Of a stretch of DNA of 64,000 bases, positions 11,276-23,077 are shown piece after piece. Numbering within the stretch: the first letter of the stretch is position 1; every line of letters starts with the position of its first letter. The notes under the pieces are model-generated. The model did no database searches and was not told the DNA's origin. It saw nothing but the letters and a program-made list of their open reading frames with translations. The DNA is from Myotis daubentonii (taxonomy: Eukaryota > Chordata > Mammalia > Chiroptera > Vespertilionidae): contig NC_081842.1 in the NCBI RefSeq assembly GCF_963259705.1, positions 63,128,787 through 63,192,786 on the forward strand, given 5' to 3'. Made by a program: the position numbers and the translations under genes.

Positions 11276-12740
11276 TTCTAGACCAAGGGGATATGGTAAA
11301 CTGTGGGAAATGTTCAGTTCATAAGAAAAGAGAGAAAAATATTCCTGCTTCAGTTTGAAATTCACCCTTTAATTCCAAAACTTGCTTTAAGACTTTATCT
11401 CAGTCTTTGAGATGGAGAACAGGAAACAATCTATGTGTGTTGCAATTACAAGTATAGTGATGAAAACTTTAGTATAAAATAGAATAAACAATGAATACGC
11501 CTACTAGGAAATTCTGATCTACAAAAAAGTTCATCTGGGAAACTCAGGCTAAGCAAAGCTGATGGCTTACCTGGCCCAATAAGGCAATAGGTTCAACTAC
11601 ATTCTGTAATATGATGCAAAACATACATTAAAAGTAACACAGCACTAGTACTGCTGAAAATAGAAAGATGAGCCACCTCAATTACTTTTGGGAATATAAT
11701 TCTGTTGAAATGGATAAAGCACAAAAAATAGAAAATCAGTTGTGTAATAAGTTTTGCTTTGAAATCAGTCATAACTAACATTCTCCACAGGGAAAGAAAA
11801 TCAGAGGAAAGAGAATTAATGAGATTCCAGGCTTCTTTTCCTTATCTTCCTGAGAAAGATTCCTTTATTCCATTATTGCTCAATGGGGAGATACAGATGT
11901 AGATCTAGATATTTATGGATATGATAGAGATAGAGATGGATGTATACATTTAAGGTAACACTCTAATTCTGTACCTCCTATCTGTGTCTGTGACTTGATT
12001 AATGATTAAAATACTAAGGATTCTTCTTTTGTTTCAGTCTTGACTGACTACTTATGGATGACTTATTTGATGAGTCAGGCATATTCCTTTATCCTTTTCT
12101 TCTCTTCCTTCTTTTCCCCCCTTGCAGGCATAGCCAGACAGGTTTTGAAGTACTAATGATGATAGTTCATTTAAGCCAGCACAGACCAACAATAGGTTTG
12201 AAATGTTAATCTGATGAAAGGCTTATTGCTAAACAGCTCACAGAATAGCAAATGAACTAGGAAAGGAAAGCAGGGAGAAAACGAGGCTGAGTGGAGATTT
12301 GACACAAGCATTTTCAGCTGTTAGGCCTCTTTGATGAGTGAGTGGGACAGATGCACTGCTCTTCTCCTGAGAGAACCCTCTTTGTACACAATAGTGTGCT
12401 GATTAATATCACTTCACTCTTCCTTTGAGAGGAGCAAGGCTGGCTCTTAGTCATTCTCTTATTGGGAATTATTGGACCCTCTTCTCTTTCCTACTGTTAG
12501 GGAACTATCATTTAGTCTTTTTACTCTTTATCTAAAAGCTCAAACTCAAAGAAATCCCATCTTCCATCATCACTGCCCCATGTGTGTATCTCATAGTGAG
12601 GTCATTTTTATTTTTATTTTATGCAAAGGTCACAGGCAATTAAACCATTGACACAAAGTCTGCACAAGAGGATATGACTTTAGAGAGGTTGAGAAAACTG
12701 GTTAGGTCAAAGCCACCCCCCAATACTCTTGTGTTCTAGA
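11276..12740. other. Unique or undetermined sequence, no gene seen
   Basis: AT-rich, with a GATA-rich low-complexity patch at about 11890-11945. No recognisable repeat ends or coding features. Confidence 0.45.
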
Positions 12741-12766
12741 GACAGTTATGGGAATGTCTTGCATCT

Positions 12767-12922
12767 GTGCTGTCCACTGAGACACCACCAACCACATGTG
12801 CTAGTGAACACTTGAAATGTGGTTAGCATGGTAGGAGAAATGAATTTTAATGTAACTTGAAATTAATTCATTTAAAGGTAAATGGTCCTATGTGACTATT
12901 AGTTACCATATTGGAGAACTTA
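12767..12922. mobile_element. Ancient palindromic DNA-transposon MITE
   Basis: 'tgctgtccac' at the left and 'ccatattggagaac' at the right, with 'ccacatgtgctagtgaacac' and 'cctatgtgactattagttacc' as imperfect mirrored arms, match the widespread mammalian 'gctgtccaata...cacatgtggcta' palindromic element. The family name is not assigned. Confidence 0.6.
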
Positions 12923-12931
12923 CCACTAGAG

Positions 12932-13406
12932 CAGGGGTGGGGAACCTTTATTCTGCAAAGGGCCATTTGGATATTTATAACATCACTAGAGGCCCAGCTC
13001 ATGAAATTTGTGTGCAGGTATGGTCCCTAGGCCTGTCCTGCAATCAGGGCCAACTTCCCGGGCTGCTGACAGCCAGCCCTGCCCCCCACTGCCACCCACC
13101 CCCAGTTCCTTATTCGCCATCAGGCGATCAGAGCCTGCCAGCTGGGGGGAGGGACTGAGAGGTGGTCAGTGCACCTCTTAGTGACTGGTGGAGCAGTCAT
13201 TCTGGTCATTCTGCCTTAGGGTCAATTTGCATATTACCTTTTTATTATATAGGATTTGCTTAATATAATTCACTTAATATAAATTTATATTACTATGAAG
13301 AAAGCTCCTAGATTTATTGAATTTCCTGCCTGTGGTTGCCTTGGCAGGGCCAGACCAAATTTTGCAGGCCTTATATGGCCTGCAGGACAGATGTTGCCCA
13401 CCCCTT
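12932..13406. mobile_element. hAT-like MITE interrupted by a HeliBat
   Basis: Left end 'caggggtggggaacc' and right end 'ttgcccaccccttt' form an imperfect terminal inverted repeat. The flanks 'cactagag' and 'ttctagat' share a CTAGA core, as expected for an 8-bp hAT duplication. The element is split at 12985/13255 by a Helitron. Confidence 0.65.
12986..13254 (-). mobile_element. HeliBat-type Helitron (copy 4), nested in a hAT
   Basis: Read on the minus strand it starts A|TC 'ctatataataaaaaggtaat' at 13254 and ends with CTAG at 12989-12986 followed by host T. Flanking A/T bases are correct for Helitron insertion. 269 bp, non-coding. Confidence 0.92.
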
Positions 13407-13423
13407 TTCTAGATGGTCTTGAA

Positions 13424-13646
13424 CAGTGATTCTCAACCTTCCTAATGCCACAACCCTTTAATACAGTTCCTCATGTTGTGGTGACCCCCAATTCCATTGT
13501 TACAAATTGAGCATAATTAAAACATAATGATTAATCACAAAAACAATATGTAATTATATATGTGTTTTCCGATGGTCTTAGGAGACCCCTGTGAAAGGGT
13601 CATTCGACCCCCAAAGGGGTAACAATCCACAGGTTGAGAACCGCTG
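13424..13646 (+). mobile_element. SPIN-like hAT nonautonomous element with 8-bp duplication
   Basis: Ends 'cagtgattctcaacc' and 'ggttgagaaccgctg' are inverted repeats. Flanking octamers 'gtcttgaa' (13416-13423) and 'gtctagaa' (13647-13654) differ at one base. The interior (an AT-rich centre and 'ttttccgatggtcttagg') is a different subfamily from the copy at 11.1 kb. Confidence 0.92.
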
Positions 13647-13661
13647 GTCTAGAACTTTGTC

Positions 13662-13830
13662 ACTTGAGGTGTGGCCTGAAGACCAGCAGTGTTGACATTA
13701 CCTGGGCACTTGTGAGCAATGCAGAATCTCAGACGCTACCTCAGACTTTCTGTATCAAATTCTGTATTTAGGAAATTCCTCTCAGGTGACTTGTGAGTGC
13801 ATTAAATTTTGAGAAGCCTTGCTCTGGAGC
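13662..13830 (-). repeat. MER5-type hAT-Charlie element
   Basis: 'tcacttgaggtgtggcctga', 'accagcagtgttgacattacctgg' and the 'ctcaggtgactt...ttttgagaagc' end are MER5-like. Old and diverged. Confidence 0.6.
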
Positions 13831-14099
13831 ATGTATTGAAATCAGAATATACTAAATCTGACAATTTTCACCAATGGCATAGTGATTCTACATCGTCTGG
13901 TTATTCACTTCTTAAAAAATACTTTTCCTAAAATACGATGGAGTCAATTTTTGTGTCTGGGAAAGACGTACCTGGTAATTGGGGTCTGATATCTGAGGAA
14001 GCAGTGGTGATGGCACTTCAATGAAAATTGAAATCTGTTAGGGAAAGTATTAGAGATTTATTCAGCTCCCAAAACCACATCATCAACCAGCTAACATTT

Positions 14100-14312
14100 A
14101 TACTGTCCTTTACCATTTTTACAAAGCACTTTTAGGTATGTCATGTAAGATGGGTATTATTTTTATTCCCACTTGAGGTGTGAGGAAATGGTCTTGGCAG
14201 GTTTATCACTTGAGCATAGTTACCGAACATAGTCACACAACCAGTGAGTGACAGATATACAGTCCACATCCAGACAGTCTGCTTCTTGGGTCTTTCTAAT
14301 CTATAGCACAAT
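14100..14312 (-). repeat. MIR SINE, antisense
   Basis: 'gggtattatttttattccca', 'gtgtgaggaaatgg' and 'catagtcacacaaccagtga' give the reversed MIR pattern. The 111-codon minus-strand frame over it is not a gene. Confidence 0.6.
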
Positions 14313-14555
14313 GAAATATGCCCACATTTCTTTGAAAAGTTCATGGTGGCAGAATTTAGGAACCTATTGGATGAGAGAATTTTAAGCCAATGTCTAAGCC
14401 ATAAAAAGAAAATAAAACTATAGACCCTTCTTTCTTCTCTCAAGATACAGTCTTCAGTTTTAGTTGCTATGGACATTTGGGTTTCATCTCATTTACATAT
14501 ATTCAGTTACAAGTCACTTTTCTCCCTTTGTATGAAGACAAAAAATGTTATGTGG

Positions 14556-14771
14556 TGATTTTTAAAATATGTTTTTATTACTTTCTGAGAGGAGGGGAGA
14601 GGGAGAGAGAGATAGAAACATCAATAATGAGAATTACTGATCGGCTGCCTTCTGCACACCCCCTTCTGAGGATCCAGTCTGAAACCCAGGCATGTGACCT
14701 GACCAGGAATGGCACCATGACCTCCTGGTTCATGGGTTGACGCTTAACCACTAAACCACACTGGGAGGGCA
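14556..14771 (-). repeat. VES SINE, antisense
   Basis: Poly-T-like start, GA-rich tract, 'gaaacatcaataatgagaat', 'ggctgccttctgcac' and a degraded tRNA-like head (about 14700-14771). Intermediate age. No clear target-site duplication found. Confidence 0.88.
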
Positions 14772-16629
14772 TGTGTTAAAAGTTATTTCAAAGCTTATCA
14801 CATTTTATTCAACAGGTACTACAAGTAGTTTCTACACGAGAAAAACTAAGAAGGCTCTAACTCTAATTTGGCACTGACCTTATGAAAGGTCAGTGGTGGT
14901 ATATTCAATTTCAGGAAAATCAGAGCTGGGCAAGCTCTTAAGTCTAGAAGAAGAAATATATGGGTCCATAAATAGGAGAAATATATATGCAACGATTACT
15001 ACACTTGCAGAAGTTGTCACCTGAAGCTATTATATAGATGACTGTGATGTGTGTGACATGCCATGAATAGGCTCTGACTTCTGAGGACTCTTATGATTGA
15101 GTGGTGCCCACACTGTCCTGCCCGAGCAGCCCTGCTCAGCTCCTGCAGACCTGTGTCTATAGTTTCTTTTATGGAGTCAATCGTCTCATATTTTCTCTTC
15201 TTCTTTTCCAGCTGCCTTCTATTTCCCAAGTGTGACTGTCTTTTCTGAAGAACTCTCACTTCTCATGATGTAGCCAAAGGACAGATTTACATCGTCCTGT
15301 TTGCCCCCAGCAAAGGTTCAAGTTTAATTTGCTCTCGGACCCACTTGCCCATCTGCCTGGCAGGCCAGGGTATCTGTAGAGCTCTCCTCCAACACCATAT
15401 TTCAAAGGAAGCATTTTTTCCCCGTATCAGCTTTCTTCACTCTTCAACTTTAGCATCCACACACAGAAGGTGGAAATAAGAGGGTGTGGATGGCATTAGC
15501 CTTGGTCTCTACCGATACACTGTTGCTCTTGGTGATCTTTTCTTGTTCTTCCATTGCTGCCCTTTTGAGTCTCAACCTAGTATGATGGTAATAATTAAAC
15601 ATGTTGACATTGGTAACAAATCAGGATTGTACTATTAAATAAATCTGGATAAATGTCTTGCATTCAAATGCTGGGCAAGAATTCTTTTCTACAAATCATT
15701 TCTGAATTGCCTCTATCAAATTTAATACTTGGCTAAGTACACATGGATCTGAATTGGTGGTACTTCTTGTGGTCTCAGTAAAAGTTCTAATGCATATTAA
15801 AGACCTTATTAATTTTATATATAGGCCTGAGAAATGTATTTATAAAACTTCAAGAATAGTTTCTGATTTTGATTCCTGCCATCAAAATTCATATTGGCAA
15901 ACACAGAGTCCTCAATATTTTCCTATATCCTTCCAGTCCCACTTCAGGTTGAGATAGGTAATCATTTTATTATTATTCGTGGTTCTTCCCAAGTCTTACC
16001 AATCCTCCTCTATCTCCGCATAACCCTTTGATTAACTTATCACTCTGACATTTGTAGGGGTTCCTTCACTCCGGTAAGAGAAGGTATTACCCAGCAACAC
16101 AGTAGGATTTCAACGAAGCAGAATGAGACCTTAATTACAGATTTAATGAGGAGAAACCCCGATCTTCATTTCTTGCTGATTTCCCAGCTGTAGGATGATG
16201 TCTGATTATTTCCAATACACCAATGGTTTACTTTCCATCTGCTGCTGTCACCAACACCACATTTGTTGGGCAGCTCTCTGCTGGTTGTCCTATGTCTCTT
16301 TAGCATACTGGCTCTCCGAAAAGGAAAATGTCAAACTCAGGTATTCTCCAATTTTCTAGAGAGAAATATCTTAAGAGATATACAGCACTACCTTCTTTGA
16401 ATAATTGGGGTTAAAATGCAATCTATTTCTGATTTTCTAAAAGAACACAATGCATATATTACCCATTTCTCTTAGAATGTCAGTGAGAATAACATTTCAC
16501 TTTTATAATATCCCTGTTTTCATCTGGTTGTAAATTTTGGAAACAGTATCCAGGGGATGAAAATTAGCATCTCCATTTATTTCTCAAGAATATAAAATTT
16601 TCAAACCACTTATTTTTTAAGGTTTGAAA
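14772..16629. other. No gene confirmed; possible decayed coding remnant at 15017-15570 (-)
   Basis: Most of this stretch is featureless. The minus strand from 15570 down to 15017 carries Lys/Glu-rich pieces open for up to 80 codons, but in different frames with stops between them. I do not recognise a family. A decayed processed pseudogene is one possibility, chance another. Confidence 0.3.
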
Positions 16630-16790
16630 CTGGATAAAAATAAGCAATATAGTTGTGCAACCCAGTCACTTACCTCTGCGTACCTCAGTTTTCTCATCTG
16701 TAAAATGGAGACATTAGCAGGGTCTGTCTCATTGGGTTGTTAGTAGAAATAAACACATCAATACATAAAACAAGTGGACAATAAATTTTA
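16630..16790 (+). repeat. MIR SINE
   Basis: 'cagtcacttacctctgc', 'cctcagttttctcatctgta' and 'aaaatggagacattagcagg' are a textbook sense MIR core and 3' part. Confidence 0.85.
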
Positions 16791-17393
16791 TTTATCATTT
16801 AAGAGTATTTATAAATATTACTCTCTAATAAGTGTTTATTCAGTTTTAGACAAGATGACTTTTATGGCTAAATTTCTTTGGGCATATTTTTATATTTCTT
16901 TGGACAATGTTTAAAAATATTGCCTAAGTGACTGGAAAGTAAATAATAACTCAGCACACTTCGTTGGCATATAATATGACCTTGCAAACATTTGGAAAAC
17001 CATTTCTAATCAGGAGGCTGTTTAAAGAGCAGAAGCAGAAGTGCTATTTCAAGCAATTCTTGGTGGATACATTGACCTTTAAGGACCACCCCCTCCCTAA
17101 AAAAAAGAAAAATACATTTTTCTGAGACATTCATTTTACACAAGATATCTTATTAAATATCCAAATAGATGAAAGTAATATAAAATCTAATATTGATTTG
17201 GGTTATCATTTCAAGACATAAAGTCTTAAATAGATGCTTTGGGATGCCAATATATTCTGTTGTTCTTTGGTTTAATAAGGTTTATATTTAATATACTGTG
17301 TTTTCCAATGCTACATGTCTGAACTATTATTAGTCTTGATATTCTAAACACTTGGGCTCAGAAAATGAATTCTTATTTATGTAGACAAGCCTT

Positions 17394-17408
17394 GCCCCCC
17401 CCCCCCCA
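17394..17408. repeat. Poly-C tract
   Basis: A run of about 14 C residues followed by 'aaacacacacaa'. Confidence 0.85.
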
Positions 17409-17534
17409 AACACACACAATATAGTCTTGCACATTGCATATGTTCAGTGCTAAATATTGAATGTTGGAATGATTTTTTGCATTTATAAATGTGGTTATTA
17501 CTTCTACATAATCACCTTTTTCTTTCCTTATCAT

Positions 17535-17990
17535 TTTTTCAGTGAACATTTACTCAGCACCTACCACATGCCATGCAGATGGTAAAGCCTTTTTTCTTGT
17601 CTTTGTTTTTCTCCTTAAAGAACATTTATTAGAATAGACCATACATCCACTTTTGCCATTGGTTTGGACTCTTTTCTAATCTGCTACTGTTTACCAACCT
17701 GGCTTCGGCACCTCTGTCTGGCCTGCTGATAGTGCTGTTTAAGGATGAATTCTGCCTGCTTTTTGATTTCTGTATTCTCTCCTTTTCTCACTCCCAGCAC
17801 GGTCTCTAACTCTATGCTAACCAGGAGGTCTGACTAGCTCCCCCTGATCATTCTGTCTTCCTTGGTTAGGCTCCTATCTTCAGTGAGGCCTTTCCTGGAT
17901 CAATAATGTGCCTCCTGAGGGCCCAGGTCCTCTCTATGTCTGTTCCTTTTACAGAACCTAATGCATTGGAAGCACCCAACTGTTATGAAC
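17535..17990 (+). repeat. Possible L2 LINE remnants
   Basis: 'catttactcagcacctacca' with 'catgcca' and, further on, 'gtgaggcctttcctgg' with 'cctcctgagggcc' resemble phrases of L2 3' regions. The match is loose. Confidence 0.35.
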
Positions 17991-18304
17991 AGCAATAAGA
18001 ATGAAATTGTCAAAGCAAACAAAAATCCATCTCTTCACTTTTCGTGTAGTTCATCTTTTCCACTTTATTTGATCAAATAATTTTTCTAGTCCATTTTACT
18101 TTATCTTCAAAGAAACTTTCCATTTGGCTTTTGCTTCCTTAATGCCATATGTTATTATTTGGATTAATGAAGCTGAATAGGTAAGTTTAAAAACCAGTTG
18201 TCGTTTAATGTAAAAATATGAAAATATAAGGTATTTTATTCTTAATGCATATAGAAAATATTTTAAGTTGTTGAGCTCATTAGGAATTAGGTAATTTTAA
18301 AAGT

Positions 18305-18445
18305 ACATTATTTTATTTAATCCTAACAACTTCATAGACTAGGTATTATTAATCTCACTTGAAAAATGAGGAAACTAGAGCTCATAGAAGAGAATCAATG
18401 TAGAGCTGGATTTTCATCAAGATCTCCCGGCTTCAAAACATGCTC
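18305..18445 (-). repeat. MIR SINE, antisense
   Basis: 'taatcctaacaacttcatag', 'ctaggtattattaatctcac' and 'gaaaaatgaggaaactagag' follow the reversed MIR consensus. Confidence 0.75.
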
Positions 18446-18449
18446 TAGT

Positions 18450-18580
18450 GGTTCTCAAAGTTTAGTTTCTGAAAGTATTTTTTAAATGTTCAAACTCCCA
18501 GATCCCACCTGTAGGAGTTTCTTAATCAATTAACGTAAGGTGCAATCTCAGGACTTTGCTTTGAGGAACCCATTTCTCCT
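18450..18580 (-). repeat. MER5-type fragment
   Basis: 'gtggttctcaaagtttag' followed by 'ccagatcccacctgtagg' and 'ggtgcaatctcagga' fits a MER5-like element. The right terminus is not visible. Confidence 0.5.
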
Positions 18581-21390
18581 TTTAGATTGTGGGTTTGATA
18601 TTAAAACAAAATAATTAGTATAAAATGTTTAGAATGTTTAGCTCCCCTTCAAACAATTTTATAATGTATTAGGTTAAATGTAAATTCCCAAAATACCATG
18701 TAGTGGAGATTAATATGTGTTACTGCCATTTTCTCAGACAAGCAGAGAGAATCATTTTGCAGTTCAGTCCTGCTTAGTTTCAAAGGAGCATTGTACAAAT
18801 TATCCAATTGTTATTTTAATATACACTAATAACAAATGAAATAGAATAGCCCAAATGATATCATATGATAATGTTAACTGTGGCATATCATAAATTGAAA
18901 GTGACTAATATAATATTAGGATTATTGCATATGAGAAGGGAGCTGAAGAAATATGGAGGTTGTAATCCCACTCTGGAAAAGACATTTGGCTCTTAGAGAA
19001 AAAGCGACTAAGACAGTTATCACATGGGAGGCTAATGATGAATGAATGACAAGAGAACAAGAAAGAAGAAAACATGCTATATTAATCTGTGCCTCCCAAA
19101 CTCCTAGCTATGTGTCTGGCTCATATTAAAGGCTAAATAATTGCTACTTGCATGAATGACTGAATGACTCAAGCCATTTTTTTAAATCAAAAGAAGGCAG
19201 AAAGATTGGGCAACTAAAAGAAGAAGAAGGGATCATGGATAGGGTGAAGAGAATTAGCAGTCTAAGAAAAAGAGGATGGATAGAAAGATGTAAGCAAAAG
19301 AGAAGTCCTGGCAGAAATGCTTCTTCTTGGGTTTGCTGTGTACAGGAGGTATTTCCATTCTATAGTAGTTTCTTTATAACAATATTTTGCATATGAAAAT
19401 CTAGTTAAGCTAATGAGGTCCTTAATTAGGACTTTTATTATCCTTTAATTCCTTGCTTAAAGGAAAATGATTACAAAGCTCATCTTTATGATTTAGGAAA
19501 CTAATCTCTCATTTCTGAAGTGTTTCTTTCTCTCATTACACATGGTGAAAAAGAAGAGAAACAAAACCTCCAGAAGCATGTGAAACTGTACAATAATAAT
19601 AAATAGAAGCAGTTGAACCTGTGTATTAGAAGTGCCATGCACTACAGAAAAGTGTCCTGTCTCAGACATGACCTTTTTTCTAGCTCTTAATTTAAATACG
19701 GACCTATAATAACTCTGTACAAAGCACTACTAAAATGATCTCTGCAGACCTAGGTTGTTTTGTGTGCATTCAGAAAATTGTAATTGCAGGGATGCCAATA
19801 GAGAATCAACCCCCACCCATCCTCTAGGACCGTAAATCAGAATGTATAACCCTATGGCTCCCCTGTCACACAGCAGTATTTTCCAGATAAAATCAAATTG
19901 AAATAAAGATCAAAGAGTGACTTATGAGGGGAAACTAATTCCAAAGCATAACATCTATGTAATTGGTCTGGGGCAAAAAACACACAAAACCAAACAGCAA
20001 TAATTTGCGGATTGTCTGTTCAAGGAGGAGAGGCAGTTATACCCAGTTGCCTTCAGTTCAATAGACACATAATAACCATCTACTGATGTCACCTCTTCTA
20101 CTGTACTTTGTGGGCACAACTATGAATAAAAATTATTTTGGGAAAGATACAAACAAACAAACAATTACCAAACGATGTGCACATTGAACTATGGCAGTAA
20201 GATATGGCAATTAGGGAACAGAATTCATCTTGAGGGTTTGAGAATAGCTTCTTGGAAGAGATACCACACAAGTCATAGTGCACATGAGGCTTGTAAGAGG
20301 AGCTGTAGACTAGAAAAACCAGGTAAAGGTATCACAAATTCCCAGGAAGGAGAGATATGAGCCTAGAAGAGTAGGCTGTGAAAATAAAGCTTGGAAAAAG
20401 GTGATAGTTATGAGGGATCAAGAGGTGCTGAACGTGTGAGTTGTTTGCAGATATGCAGTGAGAATGGAGTTTAGCAGGGACTCCAGATATTCTGGCTTGG
20501 GTGGTTGGACAGACTGAAATGAACTTACAGATCTACAGGGAATTCTGAATATTCTGTTTATCGATCTGCTTGTTGTTTTCATGGAATGTGACACCTCCTG
20601 AAAATGCAAGCTGCATACTTGTGATTTGTTCACCTTTCTTTACATATAATTAAGTAAATAAAAAGGAGTAGATAGGAGTTCTGTGAAAAAGAGCTTTGAT
20701 GATGTCAGAGGTGCCTCCTCTGTTGTGTGTTTTAATACTGTTTTTCCTGCTTATGAGCTTCTGGATGCCTTCCCCTCTGAATCTTTATGCTGGTTAGTTA
20801 CTAGGGATGAGTGAAAGCCTTCATTCAACTCTTCTTTCTGATTACTCTGCATAGCATAATTATACTTAATGGGATTTCAGTCTTTCCTCAAGGAATATTT
20901 AATAGTTAATGAATGGTGGCTTCTAGAGCTTAAAGAGAATGGACATGGATGACCAGACGGTTCTAGTTGAACAAGATTTACACAGAAAAATCAATTATGC
21001 TCCTCTATATCAACAATAACCAGTTCCAAATGTAAACATTTAAAGGATAAAATTCACAATAGAAACAAAAACTAGGAGGCTGCTAGAAAAAAATATTAGA
21101 AATTAGCACAACTTTTATAAAGAACATTTTAAAACACTTAAGATAAAGGGTGCAATATGTATAGTTGAGAGATCTCAATATTTTAAGTTGTAAAAGTCTC
21201 TCTGAATTAGATTTTAAATTCAATACAATTTCATTCAACACTCCAGGAGAGTATTTCTTAGACTCTGACAAGCTAATCCTTAAATTAAATATAGTGATCA
21301 GGCTTTTAAAAAGTTTGATTATACAATGCAATATTTAGCAAACACTTTTTTCTTTGAAAATTTTTTAATATAAATAGAATTTTAGCAGTA
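18581..21390. other. No gene seen; an L2 3' end at 19085-19170
   Basis: 'gtctggctcatattaaaggc' and 'tgcatgaatgactgaatgac' around 19085-19170 look like an L2 3' end. The remainder is AT-rich with short random frames only. Confidence 0.4.
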
Positions 21391-21394
21391 GTGT

Positions 21395-21540
21395 TACTGT
21401 GTAACTCTGGGAAAGTGACTTGGTTTCTTAAGCCTCCATTTCCTCATGTGGAAAATTGATGGGAAAAGGCACCTACCTCAAAACGTTTGTAAAAAGCTCA
21501 TGCAAGATTACTCCTGCAAAGTACATATCAAATGAAAAAT
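21395..21540 (+). repeat. MIR SINE
   Basis: 'gtgtaactctgggaaagtga', 'gcctccatttcctcatgtgg' and 'ggcacctacctcaaaacg' correspond to the sense MIR core. Confidence 0.75.
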
Positions 21541-21780
21541 TTAGGAAGTACTTGTTAATTACAAACTGTTAAATCTGAAAACATATATATTGACTCTTAG
21601 CATTCATTTTTAAAAGAATGCGCATTCCTATTTTATTAGTTTTCCACTAAATATGCCAAAAAGTTCATGTTCACTGGAATCAAATTGTTAGCATAGACTT
21701 CCATTCCATTCACCAAATGCAACTGACATTTGAACCCCCCTACTTTCCTTTCCTCAGACTTGAAGTGTGTAGATGATTCT

Positions 21781-21799
21781 TTTCTTTTTTTTTTTTTTT
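21781..21799. repeat. Poly-T tract
   Basis: An interrupted run of T residues near the left edge of the HAL1 insertion site. Confidence 0.7.
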
Positions 21800-21920
21800 A
21801 TAACAGAGATGAGACACTTCTATTTCCTCAGCTAAAACTACCTCAACTCATAATTTCCATTTCCATTAGGCTTTTTTTTAAATTAATTAAATATTTATAA
21901 TTCAGAATATTACATTTGTT

Positions 21921-21990
21921 CCTCTTCCCCCCCCATAACTCCCCTCCACCCAGTTCCCACCCCACCCTCCTCCCTCACTCCCCACCCACT
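21921..21990 (-). repeat. HAL1 3' UTR G-rich polypurine tract
   Basis: C-rich on the plus strand, so the HAL1 transcript has repeated G runs here (several of 3-5 G with short loops). This matches the G-quadruplex-forming tract conserved in mammalian L1 3' UTRs. Confidence 0.8.
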
Positions 21991-22210
21991 GTCCTCATCC
22001 ATAGGTGCACGATTGTTGTCCAGTCTCTTCCTGCACCCCCACACCCCTTTCTCCCCCAAGAATAGCCAGTCCACTCCCTTTCTATGCCCCTGATTCTATT
22101 ATAATCACCAGTTCATTCTGTTCATCAGATTATTCACTTGATTTTCAGATTCACTTGTTGATGTGTATTTGTTGTTCATAATTTGTATCTTTACCTTTTT
22201 CTTCTTCTTC

Positions 22211-23077
22211 TTAAAGGATACCTTTCAGCATTTCATATAATACTGGTTTGGTGGTGATGAACTCCTTTAGCTTTTTCTTATCTGTGAAGCTCTTTATCTG
22301 ACCTTCAATTCTGAATGATAACTTTGCTGGATAAAGTAATCTTGGTTGTAAGTACTTGGCATTCATCACTTTGAATATTTCTTGCCACTCCCTTCTGGCC
22401 TGCAAAGTTTCTGTTGAGAAATCAGCTGACAGTCGTAAGGGTATTCCCTTGTAGGTAACTGAGTTTCTTTCTCTTGCTGCTTTTAAGATTCTCTCTTTGT
22501 CTTTTGCTCTTGGCATTTTAATTATGATGTGTCTTGGTGTGGTCCTCTTTGGATTCCTTTTGTTTGGGGTTCTCTGCACTTCCTGGACTTGTAAGTCTAT
22601 TTCTTTCACCAGGTAGGGGAAGTTTTCTGTCATTATTTCTTAAAATAGGTTTTCAATATCTTGCTCTCTCTCTTCTTCTGGCACCCCTATAATTCTGATG
22701 TTGGTATGCTTGAAGCTGTCCCAGAGGCTCCTTACACTATCTTCGTATTTTCGGATTCTTTTTTCATTTTGCTTTTATGGTTGGGTGTTTTTTGCTTCTT
22801 CATACTTCAAATCGTTGATTTGATTCTTGCAATCCTCTAGTCTGCTGTTGGGAGTCTGTATAATATTCTTTATTTCAGTCAGTGTATGTTTAATTTCTAG
22901 TTGGTCCTTTATCACAACATCGAGGGTCTCATTAGATTTCTTGTAGATCTCATTAAGTTTATCAGCAGTTTCTAGAAAATTCTTGAAAAACCTTAAAAGT
23001 GTGGTTTTGAACTCTATATCCTGTAGTTTGCTTTCCTCCATTTCTGTCAGTTGTGTCCTTTTCCTTTGTCTCCGCAT
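22211..23077 (-). pseudogene. HAL1 ORF1 (L1 ORF1p-like RNA-binding protein), two in-frame stops
   Basis: This is the single coding region of the HAL1 element. Frame and start are taken from ATG at 23077, and 289 codons run to the stop at 22211. L1 ORF1p is a trimeric coiled-coil RNA chaperone that coats the element's RNA. The N-terminal ~100 codons here are Glu/Lys-rich and coiled-coil-like ('MEESKLQDIEFKTTLLRFFK'). The C-terminal ~140 codons hold the conserved RRM and C-terminal domain, with 'PRHIIIKMPRAKDKERILKA', 'LSADFSTETLQARREWQEIF' and the family ending 'MLKGIL'. TAA codons at 22775-22777 and 22640-22642 interrupt the same frame and no frameshift is needed to connect the parts. This copy cannot make full ORF1p as it stands. 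Its length is close to HAL1 ORF1 and somewhat short of typical L1 ORF1. Confidence 0.93.
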
